Shown here: positions 8,655-16,875 of the stretch, piece after piece
Layout: each line of letters opens with the position of its first letter
Position numbering within the stretch: the stretch's first letter is position 1
Assembly: GCA_003574895.1 (NCBI GenBank)
Contig: PJFB01000002.1
Location: forward strand, 310,001 to 374,000
Length of the DNA: 64,000 nucleotides
From: Geobacter sp.
GTDB lineage: Bacteria; Desulfobacterota; Desulfuromonadia; Geobacterales; Pseudopelobacteraceae
Direction of reading: 5' to 3'
Notes under the pieces: generated by a model
Told to the model about the DNA's origin: nothing
Seen by the model: the letters and a program-made list of their open reading frames with translations, nothing else
Databases searched by the model: none
Translations under genes and position numbers: made by a program

Positions 8655-9503
8655 ATGAATCGGGAACTAGAGCTGATGATCATGACCGCAGGAGATCTGC
8701 CGACCATTCCGGTAGTTGCCACCAAGGTCATGCAGCTTATTGAAAGCGAAACCGCAACAGCCGAGGAACTCGCAAAGGTAGTAGCCGCCGATCCGGCAGT
8801 GGCGGCCCGTGTCCTGAAAATTTCCAACTCTTCCTTTTACGGTTGCCAGCGCCAGATACAGACCCTGTCCCACGCCATCATGATGCTCGGTTTCAGCACC
8901 CTGAAAAGCCTCGTGGTGGCGGCATCGGTAAAGCAGGTCTACAAACCTTACGGCCTGACCGAGAAAATGCTCTGGGAACACTCTTTCGGAGCAGGTCTGG
9001 CCGCCCGTATCATTGCCAACTCCACACGAACGGTCAATGAAGAAGAGGCCTTCCTGGGTGGGCTATTCCACGACATCGGCAAGATCATCATGAATACGGT
9101 TGACAGCCTGCGTTTTCAGACTGTCATGCAGAAATGCTACAACGATAACATCTCGTTTCTGGATGCGGAGTTACAGGTCTATTCCTACACCCACGCCGAA
9201 GTGGGCGCGTTGGTAATCAAGAAATGGAATTTCCCCGCATTTCTGATGCAGGCGATCCTCCAACATCACTATTTCGATTTTGCCCAGGACGAGGATCCGT
9301 ACCAGATGCGCCTGACCTGCGTAGTTGGCCTGGCAAACCTCTTTTGCCACAAACTGGGCATCGGCGTTCGCGAACCGGATGATGGTCTGGTGCTCCATGA
9401 AACCGTTCCCGCCAAGCTATTGAAACTGGATGAATCCCAGGTAAATTCCATGCTGTCAAACTTTGACAAGGCCTACACCCAGGACAAGAGTTTTTTCAAC
9501 TAA
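8655..9503 (+). CDS. HDOD-domain signalling protein
   Basis: The 282-residue protein is a stand-alone HDOD domain, a relative of HD phosphohydrolases that usually has lost catalytic residues and serves in signal output. The start at 8655 follows AAGGAG with good spacing; the frame is open further upstream but without a ribosome site. Motifs include LPTIPVVATKVMQLI at the N-terminus, DPAVAARVLKISNSSFYG, and FLGGLFHDIGKIIM, where an HD pair is preserved. HDOD proteins are abundant in Geobacter-type genomes and are tied to motility, stress or cyclic nucleotide responses. No neighbour gives a more exact role. Confidence 0.88.
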   Translation: MNRELELMIMTAGDLPTIPVVATKVMQLIESETATAEELAKVVAADPAVAARVLKISNSSFYGCQRQIQTLSHAIMMLGFSTLKSLVVAASVKQVYKPYGLTEKMLWEHSFGAGLAARIIANSTRTVNEEEAFLGGLFHDIGKIIMNTVDSLRFQTVMQKCYNDNISFLDAELQVYSYTHAEVGALVIKKWNFPAFLMQAILQHHYFDFAQDEDPYQMRLTCVVGLANLFCHKLGIGVREPDDGLVLHETVPAKLLKLDESQVNSMLSNFDKAYTQDKSFFN

Positions 9504-9706
9504 TCGGCCTCGTTCAGGAGATCCTCCAGCGTATTTCCCTGCTCTTTGCGTGCCGCCCGCTTGCGCGCCTCCTCCGAGATGTCCACATTGTCGTCCTCGA
9601 CTTCCAAAGGATGCTCTTTCCCTTTTTCGTGCTTGAGCATCCCCCCGCGAGAACTGTTCCTGCTGGTTTCTTTTATTCTGCTTATCTTATTCAGAGGTTC
9701 CGTCAC
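9500..9706 (-). CDS. Small charged hypothetical protein
   Basis: A 68-residue frame starts at GTG 9706 with GGAGG five bases before it, which supports real translation. The product is highly charged, rich in Lys, Arg and Glu, with a helical C-terminal half (ISEEARKRAARKEQGNTLEDLL), and has no membrane segment or signal. Its stop overlaps the convergent HDOD stop by four bases. The family is not recognised. It might be a small regulatory or nucleic-acid-associated protein, but nothing in the sequence proves this. Confidence 0.55.
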   Translation of the reverse strand: MTEPLNKISRIKETSRNSSRGGMLKHEKGKEHPLEVEDDNVDISEEARKRAARKEQGNTLEDLLNEAD

Positions 9707-9740
9707 CGCCGCCTCCTGTCCTGCAAACCGAGAATGAAAA

Positions 9741-9769
9741 TTGATTTTTTCAGCACTAGCTTATATACT
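9741..9769 (+). promoter_or_regulatory. Promoter for def-fmt
   Basis: TTGATT (9741-9746) and TATACT (9764-9769) are separated by 17 bases and end about 30 bases before the def start, as expected for a sigma-70 promoter. Confidence 0.6.
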
Positions 9770-9800
9770 GTAACATTAAAATCATTCTGCAAGGAAGTCT

Positions 9801-10316
9801 ATGATACGCACCATTCTCACTTATCCCAATCCCGAACTCAAGAAGAAGTCGTCGCCGGTCACCATAATTACCGAAGCCACCCGCGAACTGGCCAGGGACA
9901 TGGTCGAGACCATGTACAACGCCCCTGGGATCGGCTTGGCAGCACCACAGATCGGAGTTCACCAGCGCATCATCGTCATTGATGTTTCCGGCCGTGACGA
10001 GCAGCCGGATCTGATAATTGCCATCAATCCGGTCATCATCCACTCCGAAGGCGAGACCTACGAGGAAGAGGGCTGCCTGTCCGTCCCCAAATATGCCGCC
10101 AATGTCCGCCGCCACACCCATGTGGTCGTCAAGGGACTGGACCTGGAAGGTAACGAGCAGACATGGCGGGCCGACGAACTGCTTGCCATTGCCTTCCAGC
10201 ACGAGATAGACCACCTGGACGGCATCCTTTTCGTCGATCACCTTTCACCGCTCAAGCGCGATCTGTTCCAGCGCAAATACAAAAGAATGACAGAATCAGC
10301 CTCGGAGGCTCCATGA
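9801..10316 (+). CDS. def: Peptide deformylase
   Basis: The 171-residue enzyme removes the N-formyl group from nascent proteins. All three family motifs are present: GIGLAAPQIG (motif 1, about residues 43-52), EGCLS (motif 2, with the metal-binding Cys) and HEIDHLDG (motif 3, with two metal-binding His and the catalytic Glu). Length is normal. AAGGAAG precedes the ATG. Its stop overlaps the start of fmt as ATGA, so the formylation and deformylation enzymes are made from one message, the common bacterial arrangement. Confidence 0.97.
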   Translation: MIRTILTYPNPELKKKSSPVTIITEATRELARDMVETMYNAPGIGLAAPQIGVHQRIIVIDVSGRDEQPDLIIAINPVIIHSEGETYEEEGCLSVPKYAANVRRHTHVVVKGLDLEGNEQTWRADELLAIAFQHEIDHLDGILFVDHLSPLKRDLFQRKYKRMTESASEAP

Positions 10317-11272
10317 CCGGCTTGCGAATTATTTTTATGGGTACGCCCGACTTCGCTTGCCCAACCCTGGCCAAGCTTGTTGAGCGCGGTGAGGACCTGA
10401 TCGCGGTAGTTACCCAGCCTGACCGGCCCAAGGGGCGGGGGCAGAAACTGATGCCGCCACCGGTCAAGGAACTTGCCATAAGACATGACATCCCCGTCCA
10501 CCAACCCCCCAAGGTACGTGACAGCGCCTTTATCGAGATTGTCCGTTCCCTCAGGCCCGATGTGATCGTGGTGGTGGCCTTCGGCCAGATCCTCCCCAAA
10601 GCGCTGCTGGACATCCCAGCGCAAGGATGCATAAACGTTCATGCCTCGCTGTTGCCGCGCTACCGGGGCGCTGCGCCGCTCAACTGGTGCATAATCAACG
10701 GTGAGCAGGAAACCGGGGTCACCACCATGCTTATGGACCCGGGCCTTGATACAGGCCCGATGCTGTTGCGCCGTGCAACCGGGATCGATGAAAACGAGGA
10801 CATTGTCTCGTTGCATGATCGCATGTCCCTGATGGGGGCCCAATTGCTGGCAGAAACCCTGGACGGCGTCAAAGCGGGCAACATCACGCCACAGCAGCAG
10901 GATGACAGCCTGACCTGCTACGCGCCGATGCTGAAAAAGGAGGATGGCCTGATCAACTGGTACCGCGATGCCAGGACCATCCACAACCAGGTTCGGGGCA
11001 TGTCGGTCTGGCCAGGCGCCTACACATTTCTGGACGGAGAGATGCTCAAGATCTACAGAACCCGGGTTGGCCAGGGTACCGGTCTGCCTGGCTCGATACT
11101 GCATGCCGAGCGGGGGGTGTTGGAGGTAGCCTGCCTGAACGGCAGCATTTTCATTGAAGAATTGCAGCTGGCCGGGAAGAAACGGCTTGATTCCGCCAGC
11201 TTTCTGGCTGGCTGTCCGCTTGCCCCGGAAACAATACTCAAGAGTGCGGCCACTGGAGATGCGAAGTCGTGA
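10313..11272 (+). CDS. fmt: Methionyl-tRNA formyltransferase
   Basis: The 319-residue protein transfers formyl from 10-formyl-THF to initiator Met-tRNA. The N-terminus LRIIFMGTPDFA and the catalytic segment NVHASLLPRYRGAAP (with the Asn-His pair) are diagnostic, and the C-terminal OB-type domain follows from about residue 205. The start at 10313 overlaps the def stop (ATGA); a longer upstream extension would lie inside def and is rejected. Its own stop overlaps the GTG of the next gene. It is the middle gene of a three-gene operon. Confidence 0.97.
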   Translation: MTGLRIIFMGTPDFACPTLAKLVERGEDLIAVVTQPDRPKGRGQKLMPPPVKELAIRHDIPVHQPPKVRDSAFIEIVRSLRPDVIVVVAFGQILPKALLDIPAQGCINVHASLLPRYRGAAPLNWCIINGEQETGVTTMLMDPGLDTGPMLLRRATGIDENEDIVSLHDRMSLMGAQLLAETLDGVKAGNITPQQQDDSLTCYAPMLKKEDGLINWYRDARTIHNQVRGMSVWPGAYTFLDGEMLKIYRTRVGQGTGLPGSILHAERGVLEVACLNGSIFIEELQLAGKKRLDSASFLAGCPLAPETILKSAATGDAKS

Positions 11273-12063
11273 CTGCATTAAAAAAGTACTCGCCGCCCCG
11301 TAAACGCCTGTTCGTCACACTCATGGGGCTTACCTGTCTGATCCTGGTGGGCCTGTTCTTTCTGGCCTGGTGGGTTCCGAACCGGGGCCTGGCCAATATT
11401 CACCCCAATCTGCCCAACATAATCGGAATCTTCGTGGCGGTACTTTCAGGAATTGCCATCCTGGGCACCGCTCTGCTGGTGTTGACCACGGCACTTGGCA
11501 AGGACATCTTTTTCACCCGCTTCATGCGACTGGTGGTCATCAAATTCCTGCTGCCGTTGATTGAACTGGTGGGGCGCGGCCTGGGCCTGGACAAGGACAG
11601 CATCCGTCAATCATTCATAGCCATGAACAACAGCCTGGTGATTTCCCAGCGCCAGAAAATCAAGCCGGACCGCATCCTCGTGCTTTTGCCCCATTGCATC
11701 CAGCTGTTCGACTGCGAGATCAAGGTCACCGGCGACATCAACAAATGCGTGCAATGCGGCCGCTGCGACATCAAGGGCCTGGTTGATATCAGCCGGAAAT
11801 ACCAGGTCGATATCTCCGTTGCCACCGGCGGCACCCTGGCACGCAAGGTAATCGTGGAAAAACGCCCCAAGCTTGTTCTGGCCGTGGCCTGTGAACGGGA
11901 TCTCACTTCCGGTATCAAGGACTGCTATCCGCTGCCGGTAATCGGCATCCTCAACAACCGCCCATTCGGTCCCTGCTTCAACACCAGTGTCGATGTGGAG
12001 AAGATCGAAGATGCCTTGAGCCGCATCATCCTGATGGAAAATCACCCGACGCCATCGCAGTGA
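11269..12063 (+). CDS. DUF116 membrane-anchored cysteine-rich protein
   Basis: This 264-residue protein starts at a GTG that overlaps the fmt stop. Two membrane helices are visible near residues 14-37 and 50-75, followed by a cytoplasmic domain of the DUF116 family. Cysteines at 143, 149, 160, 163, 166, 208, 219 and 236 include a CVQCGRC cluster that suggests an Fe-S or zinc site. DUF116 proteins often sit behind def-fmt in Deltaproteobacteria and Firmicutes, but their biochemical role is not known. Coupling to fmt suggests co-expression rather than a shared reaction. Confidence 0.85.
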   Translation: MTALKKYSPPRKRLFVTLMGLTCLILVGLFFLAWWVPNRGLANIHPNLPNIIGIFVAVLSGIAILGTALLVLTTALGKDIFFTRFMRLVVIKFLLPLIELVGRGLGLDKDSIRQSFIAMNNSLVISQRQKIKPDRILVLLPHCIQLFDCEIKVTGDINKCVQCGRCDIKGLVDISRKYQVDISVATGGTLARKVIVEKRPKLVLAVACERDLTSGIKDCYPLPVIGILNNRPFGPCFNTSVDVEKIEDALSRIILMENHPTPSQ

Positions 12064-12070
12064 AACAAAC

Positions 12071-12088
12071 GCGCGGCCATGGCCGCGC
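12071..12088. repeat. Perfect palindrome after the DUF116 gene
   Basis: GCGCGGCC-AT-GGCCGCGC forms a perfect self-complement eight bases past the DUF116 stop. It may add to the downstream terminator. Confidence 0.5.
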
Positions 12089-12101
12089 AATACCGCCCCA
12101 A

Positions 12102-12145
12102 ACGACGAGACCTCCGAGGCATAAAATCCCCGGAGGTCTCGTCGT
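12102..12145. terminator. Strong bidirectional hairpin terminator
   Basis: Fifteen-base arms ACGACGAGACCTCCG (12102-12116) and CGGAGGTCTCGTCGT (12131-12145) are perfect complements around a 14-base loop. It lies between the convergent DUF116 and selenoprotein genes. T-runs are short on both sides, but the stem is very stable and the position fits transcription end for both. Confidence 0.75.
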
Positions 12146-12148
12146 TAA

Positions 12149-12400
12149 TTATTCCCCTACTTCCTCCAACATGTTCAAGGCAAAATTCTTGGCCCTCCCC
12201 GATGGCGCGATGACGCCGTAGGCAATGGCTTCACGCAGTTCCTCCTTGGTGGCCCCTGCATCCTTCGCGACCGCGAAGTGCTTTTTCAGTCAGGTTGGGC
12301 ACCCCACGGCAATGGCGCACGCAACCCGGATCAACTCCCGTGTCTTGGTGTCCAGCACCTCTTCGTACTCGTAATCCAGGATCCTTTTACGAATATTCAT
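12149..12400 (-). CDS. AhpD-like (CMD family) selenoprotein with an in-frame UGA read as Sec
   Basis: Reading through the TGA at 12290-12292 gives an 83-residue protein of the AhpD/carboxymuconolactone decarboxylase family. Before the TGA it reads DTKTRELIRVACAIAVGCPT; after it reads LKKHFAVAKDAGATKEELRE, then EAIAYGVIAPSGRAKNFALN. The UGA thus falls at the second cysteine of the AhpD redox motif, giving C-P-T-Sec in place of C-x-x-C. A hairpin with a GGUC loop follows as a bacterial SECIS. AGGGGGA precedes the ATG. The family does thiol peroxide or disulfide chemistry. The gene lies 41 bases after glnE and is probably co-transcribed. A standard caller would miss or split it. Selenoproteins of this CxxU type are known in related bacteria, so this is recognition rather than a new family. 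Confidence 0.86.
12263..12278 (-). promoter_or_regulatory. Bacterial SECIS hairpin
   Basis: On the - strand CUUCGC-GGUC-GCGAAG forms a perfect six-base stem with a GGUC tetraloop, starting 11 bases after the UGA, with a further GCA/UGC pairing outside it. Distance and the GGU in the loop match the rules for SelB recognition in bacteria. Confidence 0.82.
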
Positions 12401-12441
12401 TGGTTCCCCCTTTGTCAGGGGCCAGGCTTGTTCCGAGCCCC

Positions 12442-15400
12442 TTAAGCCTGCTCCCCCAGAATCCGGTCGAAGCAGTCGCGAATATTGCCGGTTATCTCCT
12501 CGTAGTCGCAGATCAAGGCCGCCCCGGGATTTTTCAGGGAGGCATCGTACCCCATGCGCCGGGCCAGCTTGTTGAGATAATTCTTTGATCCGGACAGGTC
12601 ATTGCTGGAATAATCATGGATGATGCGCAGGCGATTTTCCAGCCTGCGCAGGAACTTGTAACCGGAAAGCATGGTTTCGGCATCCTTGTGGGAAATGAAA
12701 CCCAGTGTCTGTATCTCCTTAAGTGCCACCACAGTGTTGATGGTACGCAGCTCCGGGTAGCGGCAACCGTATTTCATCTGCAGGTACTGGCAGGCAAACT
12801 CGACATCCACCATGCCGCCCCGGCCGGTTTTGATATTGTAGCTGCCGCCGGTCTCCTTGGCGAGCTCGTGCTCCATGCGCATGCGGAGCCGGTGAATTTC
12901 GCTGCGGCCCGCCTCGTCGATGGAAACACCGTAAACGGTCTGGCGGATAATGTCATGGAGCTGGCTGGCCAGGACATCGTCCCCAAGCACCACGCGCGCC
13001 TTTGTCAGGGCCTGCCGCTCCCATATCTGGGCCTCCTTGCGGTGGTATTCCAGAAAGGAATCCAGCGAGGTCACCAGCGGGCCGGCATTTCCGGAAGGCC
13101 GCAGGCGGGTGTCTATCTTATACACATACCCCTCGCGGGTCTGAAGGGTCAGGATGGAGATGATCTTCTGGGCCAGCTTGGCAAAGTACTCGTGGTTGGA
13201 AATCTGTTTTTCGCCATCGGTCTTGCCCTGGTGGTTATAGACAAAGATTATGTCCAGGTCGGAGTGATAATTGAGCTCGGCTCCTCCCAGCTTGCCCATG
13301 CCGATTATCGCCAGGTTTGCCTCTGCCTCGCCTCCGTCACGAGAATAGCTGGGGCGGCCGAAACGCTTCAATTCCTGAACCCCAAGGCGATATGCCACCG
13401 CCAGGCAGGTCTCGCCAAGGTCCGTCAACTGCGCGGCGATCTCGCTTTGCCCCAGCTTGCCATGGATATCGTTCATGCCGATGCGCAGGAATTCCTCATT
13501 GCGATAGCGCCGCAGCACATCCAATTGCTCCTCGAAGTAGTCCGTCTGTTCCAAGAGGCCATTCAGATCAAATTCCATCTGCTCCCTGGATTTGACCGAA
13601 GAGGCATAGGTTCGGGCCACCATGCTGTCCAACAGCTCCGGATGGCTGATCAGTATCTTGGAGAGGAATGCGGACATGCCAAACAGGGACACAAGCAATT
13701 TCAGTGTGTTGCGATTTTCGGCCAACAGGGCATAGTAAGAGGAGCGGGCGCCTATGACCGTCAGAAAATGCTCCAGATTGGCAAGGGCCAGATCCGGATC
13801 CGGGGACTCGAACAACTCCTGCAGGAACAAGGGAGAGATCTTTTCCAGGATACTGCGGCTCCGGGCGGTGAGATTGCCCTTCTCCGGGCCGCGGCGCAGT
13901 GACTGGAGGTTGTCGTAGGCCCGGTCCACATCCTCGAAATGGCGCTCGGCCAGCATGTCCTTGACCATATCCGGATCTGCCTTGGGGTCGAGAAAGAACC
14001 GCACCTCCGGCCTGACTTCCTGCATGATCTTATCATCGCGGGAAAAAAACAGATTGCCGTAAATATTGGACACATTGGAGCGGTGTCTTTCCAGAACCTC
14101 CCGGAAGCGCTCCAGACCATTGGCACGGAGGAATCCGCAGCGCCTGGCCAAAGCCTTGAGCTCGTCCTCTTTGGGGGGAAGATTGTGGGTCTGGCGCTCC
14201 TGCACCACCTGGATGCGGTGCTCGGTCGTGCGCAGGAAGCGATATGCATCTATCAACTGCTGATGATCTTCCTCACCGATCAGACGGGCAGCCAGCAGGG
14301 CATCCAGGGCTTTGAGCGAGTTGCGTTCACGTAGGCGCGGATTTTTCCCGGCATAGACCAGTTGCAGGGCCTGGATGAAAAACTCTATCTCACGGATACC
14401 GCCCCGCCCCAGCTTGAGGTTGGTTTCCGCTTCCATGGAACGGGTCAGCGAGGCATCGATCTTCTGCTTCATGTCCTTCATATCATCGATCAGATTGTAA
14501 TCGAGATATTTGCGATAGACAAAGGGTTGCAGCATGCGCAGCAACTGCTCTCCCAATTCCAGGGAACCAGCCACCGGCCGCGCCTTGAGCATGGCGGTTC
14601 GCTCCCAGGATTGACCCCACGATTCGTAATAAACCTCGGCCGAGCGAAGCGACACGGCCATGTCTCCAGATTTGCCCTCCGGCCGCAGGCCCACATCCAC
14701 CCGGAAAACAAAACCATCCTCGGTGACCTGGGAAAGCGCCTTGCTGACAATCTCCGCCAACTTATTGAAAAAGGTATGGAGAGAAACTACACCTTTCTTA
14801 TCGCCCGAACCGTTTGTAATGCCGCTGGTCTCACCTTTGTCCGACTCGTAAAAATAGATGATATCTATATCAGAGGAAAAATTGAGCTCCCGGCCGCCGA
14901 GTTTGCCCATGCCGATCACGGTCAATTCGGCTTCCCGCACACCATTCTCGGCCCGCATCAAAGGAACGCCGTACTCCCTGGTCAGGATGCCGTGGCAAAC
15001 CTCGCAGGCAACCTGGAGGGAAGCTGCCGCCAGGTTCGAGAGCTCGGATGTCACCTCCTCCAGGGGCGCCAAACCGTTCAGGTCCCGGGCCGCAATGCGC
15101 AAAATCTCGAAACGCTTGAACTCCCGCAGCACCTTCATCAAGCCGCTGATGTCGGAGGTATTGCCAAGTCGTGCCCGCAGGGCCTCCAGCATCTCCTCGT
15201 CGGAACGAGCCAGGTCAATATTGTTTTCCAGAAAAAGCCAGTGAAAGGTCTCCGGTGCCTTGAACATCAATTGGACCAGAAAAGGTGAAGAACCGCACAA
15301 CTGGACAAATTGGGCCAGACGCTTCTTGCGATGGGTCACTTCGGCCAGATCAGCGGGAGCAATGACTCCGACCAGACGTTCAAAGGCATTCAGGGCCAGA

Positions 15401-15612
15401 TCTGGCAATGGAGTCAAGAGCGAGGTGATCACGGTACGATGCAGGATCTCCACAGGGAAAAGCGATTGGAACAGAAGGATGTTGTCGGCCGAGCGGGCAC
15501 CGTAAAGAAAACCGTGGGACTCCAGGAAGGACGACAACTCCTGCGCGCGGCGGCTGGTATCATTAATTGCGATTATCCGGCTGAATTCCTGGGAAAATCT
15601 TTCCACATGCAT
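12442..15612 (-). CDS. glnE: Bifunctional glutamine synthetase adenylyltransferase/adenylyl-removing enzyme
   Basis: The 1056-residue protein controls glutamine synthetase by adding or removing AMP in response to PII. Two nucleotidyltransferase domains are clear: GMGKLGGRELNFSSDIDIIY near residue 235 (adenylyl removal) and GMGKLGGAELNYHSDLDIIF near residue 775 (adenylyl transfer), each followed by a helical GlnE/PII-uridylyltransferase-type bundle. It is somewhat longer than the E. coli enzyme because of a longer N-terminus. A ribosome site is not strong at 15612, but MHVERFSQEF is the only good start. Its presence near nif genes fits nitrogen control, although the locus is separated from them by housekeeping genes. 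Confidence 0.95.
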   Translation of the reverse strand: MHVERFSQEFSRIIAINDTSRRAQELSSFLESHGFLYGARSADNILLFQSLFPVEILHRTVITSLLTPLPDLALNAFERLVGVIAPADLAEVTHRKKRLAQFVQLCGSSPFLVQLMFKAPETFHWLFLENNIDLARSDEEMLEALRARLGNTSDISGLMKVLREFKRFEILRIAARDLNGLAPLEEVTSELSNLAAASLQVACEVCHGILTREYGVPLMRAENGVREAELTVIGMGKLGGRELNFSSDIDIIYFYESDKGETSGITNGSGDKKGVVSLHTFFNKLAEIVSKALSQVTEDGFVFRVDVGLRPEGKSGDMAVSLRSAEVYYESWGQSWERTAMLKARPVAGSLELGEQLLRMLQPFVYRKYLDYNLIDDMKDMKQKIDASLTRSMEAETNLKLGRGGIREIEFFIQALQLVYAGKNPRLRERNSLKALDALLAARLIGEEDHQQLIDAYRFLRTTEHRIQVVQERQTHNLPPKEDELKALARRCGFLRANGLERFREVLERHRSNVSNIYGNLFFSRDDKIMQEVRPEVRFFLDPKADPDMVKDMLAERHFEDVDRAYDNLQSLRRGPEKGNLTARSRSILEKISPLFLQELFESPDPDLALANLEHFLTVIGARSSYYALLAENRNTLKLLVSLFGMSAFLSKILISHPELLDSMVARTYASSVKSREQMEFDLNGLLEQTDYFEEQLDVLRRYRNEEFLRIGMNDIHGKLGQSEIAAQLTDLGETCLAVAYRLGVQELKRFGRPSYSRDGGEAEANLAIIGMGKLGGAELNYHSDLDIIFVYNHQGKTDGEKQISNHEYFAKLAQKIISILTLQTREGYVYKIDTRLRPSGNAGPLVTSLDSFLEYHRKEAQIWERQALTKARVVLGDDVLASQLHDIIRQTVYGVSIDEAGRSEIHRLRMRMEHELAKETGGSYNIKTGRGGMVDVEFACQYLQMKYGCRYPELRTINTVVALKEIQTLGFISHKDAETMLSGYKFLRRLENRLRIIHDYSSNDLSGSKNYLNKLARRMGYDASLKNPGAALICDYEEITGNIRDCFDRILGEQA

Positions 15613-15632
15613 ATGGGAGCATCCTTGCTCTG

Positions 15633-15663
15633 AAAAAACAGCCCTCCCTTCAAGGAGAGGGCT
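15633..15663 (-). terminator. Rho-independent terminator of mtnA
   Basis: On the - strand AGCCCTC (15657-15663) and GAGGGCT (15640-15646) form the stem and six T residues follow close by (complement of 15633-15638). It lies between mtnA and glnE and separates their transcripts. Confidence 0.75.
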
Positions 15664-15728
15664 ATGGTTGGATCGGGACTTGCCAAGGCAGGGTACCTGC
15701 CCCGGGTGGACGGCCGCCGGGATTTGCC

Positions 15729-16769
15729 CTACGGCGCGGCAACCTTCCTGAGGCCCTTGCGGTAATCCCCGCTGACAATGCCATTCTCGGTGATGATGGC
15801 GCTTATATAGGATGCCGGGGTGACATCAAAGGCCGGGTTGCGCACCTTGATCCCTTCCGGCGCAATCGGCACTCCCTTGATGTGGGTTACCTCCGAAGCC
15901 GGACGTTCCTCGATCGGAATCTGGCTGCCATCGGAGAGCGATAGATCCAGGGTGGAAACCGGGGCGGCCACATAAAATGGGATGTTGTTTTCCTTGGCAA
16001 GGACCGCCACCGAATAGGTGCCGATCTTATTGGCCGTGTCGCCATTGGCCGCGATCCGGTCGGCACCGACCACGCAGCAGGAGATCTCGCCACGATTCAT
16101 GAAAAACCCCGCCATATTATCGGAAATCAGCGTGGTGGGGATGCCTTCCTTCAGCAACTCCCAGGCGGTAAGGCGAGCCCCCTGCAGCCAGGGGCGGGTC
16201 TCGTCGGCAAAAACCTGGATCTTCTTACCCATTTCATGGGCGGCACGGATCACCCCCAGGGCGGTGCCGTAACCTGCCGTGGCAAGTCCGCCGGCATTGC
16301 AGTGCGTCAGGATCGCAGCTCCTTCCGGAATCAAGGTGGCGCCCCATTTGCCGATGTTGCGGCAGATCGTCAGGTCTTCCTCCTCCACGCGAATGGCTTC
16401 CTTTTTCAGGATGTCGCGAATCCGGTCAAGCCCCTTGGCGCGGTTGGCATCCGCCACCCGCTTCATCCGCTCGATGGCCCAGAACAGGTTGACCGCGGTG
16501 GGACGGGTGCGGGCCATTGTTTCGCAGACATTTTCCAATTGGCGAAAAAATGATTCGTGGGTATCGGCAATGATCTCCCGTGCTCCCAATGCGATCCCCA
16601 TGGCCGCTGCAACGCCTATGGCCGGCGCGCCACGGATGACCATACCCCTGATGGCTTCGGCAACAGACTTGAAATCGGTATAGGTGTTGTAGACCTCTTC
16701 CGATGGGAGGAGGGTCTGGTCAATCATGATCACGCTGTTATCGCGCCATTCGATGGTGCGGAAGGACAT
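15729..16769 (-). CDS. mtnA: Methylthioribose-1-phosphate isomerase
   Basis: The 346-residue enzyme converts 5-methylthioribose-1-phosphate to the ribulose form in methionine salvage. It belongs to the eIF2B-alpha/MtnA family; [19 protein letters not shown] near residues 44-62, [20 protein letters not shown] (with the active Cys) near 157-176 and [18 protein letters not shown] near 240-257 are diagnostic. The ATG at 16769 is preceded by AGGAGTATGC and is preferred over an upstream frame extension. No other salvage genes are adjacent. The gene sits between uvrD/pcrA and glnE on the same strand with its own terminator. Confidence 0.94.
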   Translation of the reverse strand: MSFRTIEWRDNSVIMIDQTLLPSEEVYNTYTDFKSVAEAIRGMVIRGAPAIGVAAAMGIALGAREIIADTHESFFRQLENVCETMARTRPTAVNLFWAIERMKRVADANRAKGLDRIRDILKKEAIRVEEEDLTICRNIGKWGATLIPEGAAILTHCNAGGLATAGYGTALGVIRAAHEMGKKIQVFADETRPWLQGARLTAWELLKEGIPTTLISDNMAGFFMNRGEISCCVVGADRIAANGDTANKIGTYSVAVLAKENNIPFYVAAPVSTLDLSLSDGSQIPIEERPASEVTHIKGVPIAPEGIKVRNPAFDVTPASYISAIITENGIVSGDYRKGLRKVAAP

Positions 16770-16875
16770 TGCATACTCCTTGTGAATATGTGTGCTTGGC
16801 CCTGCAAAAACAGGAATCAAATTTACCATGGAGCAGCGTATCTGGCAATCAATTCAAATGATTCCGCTTATCTCG

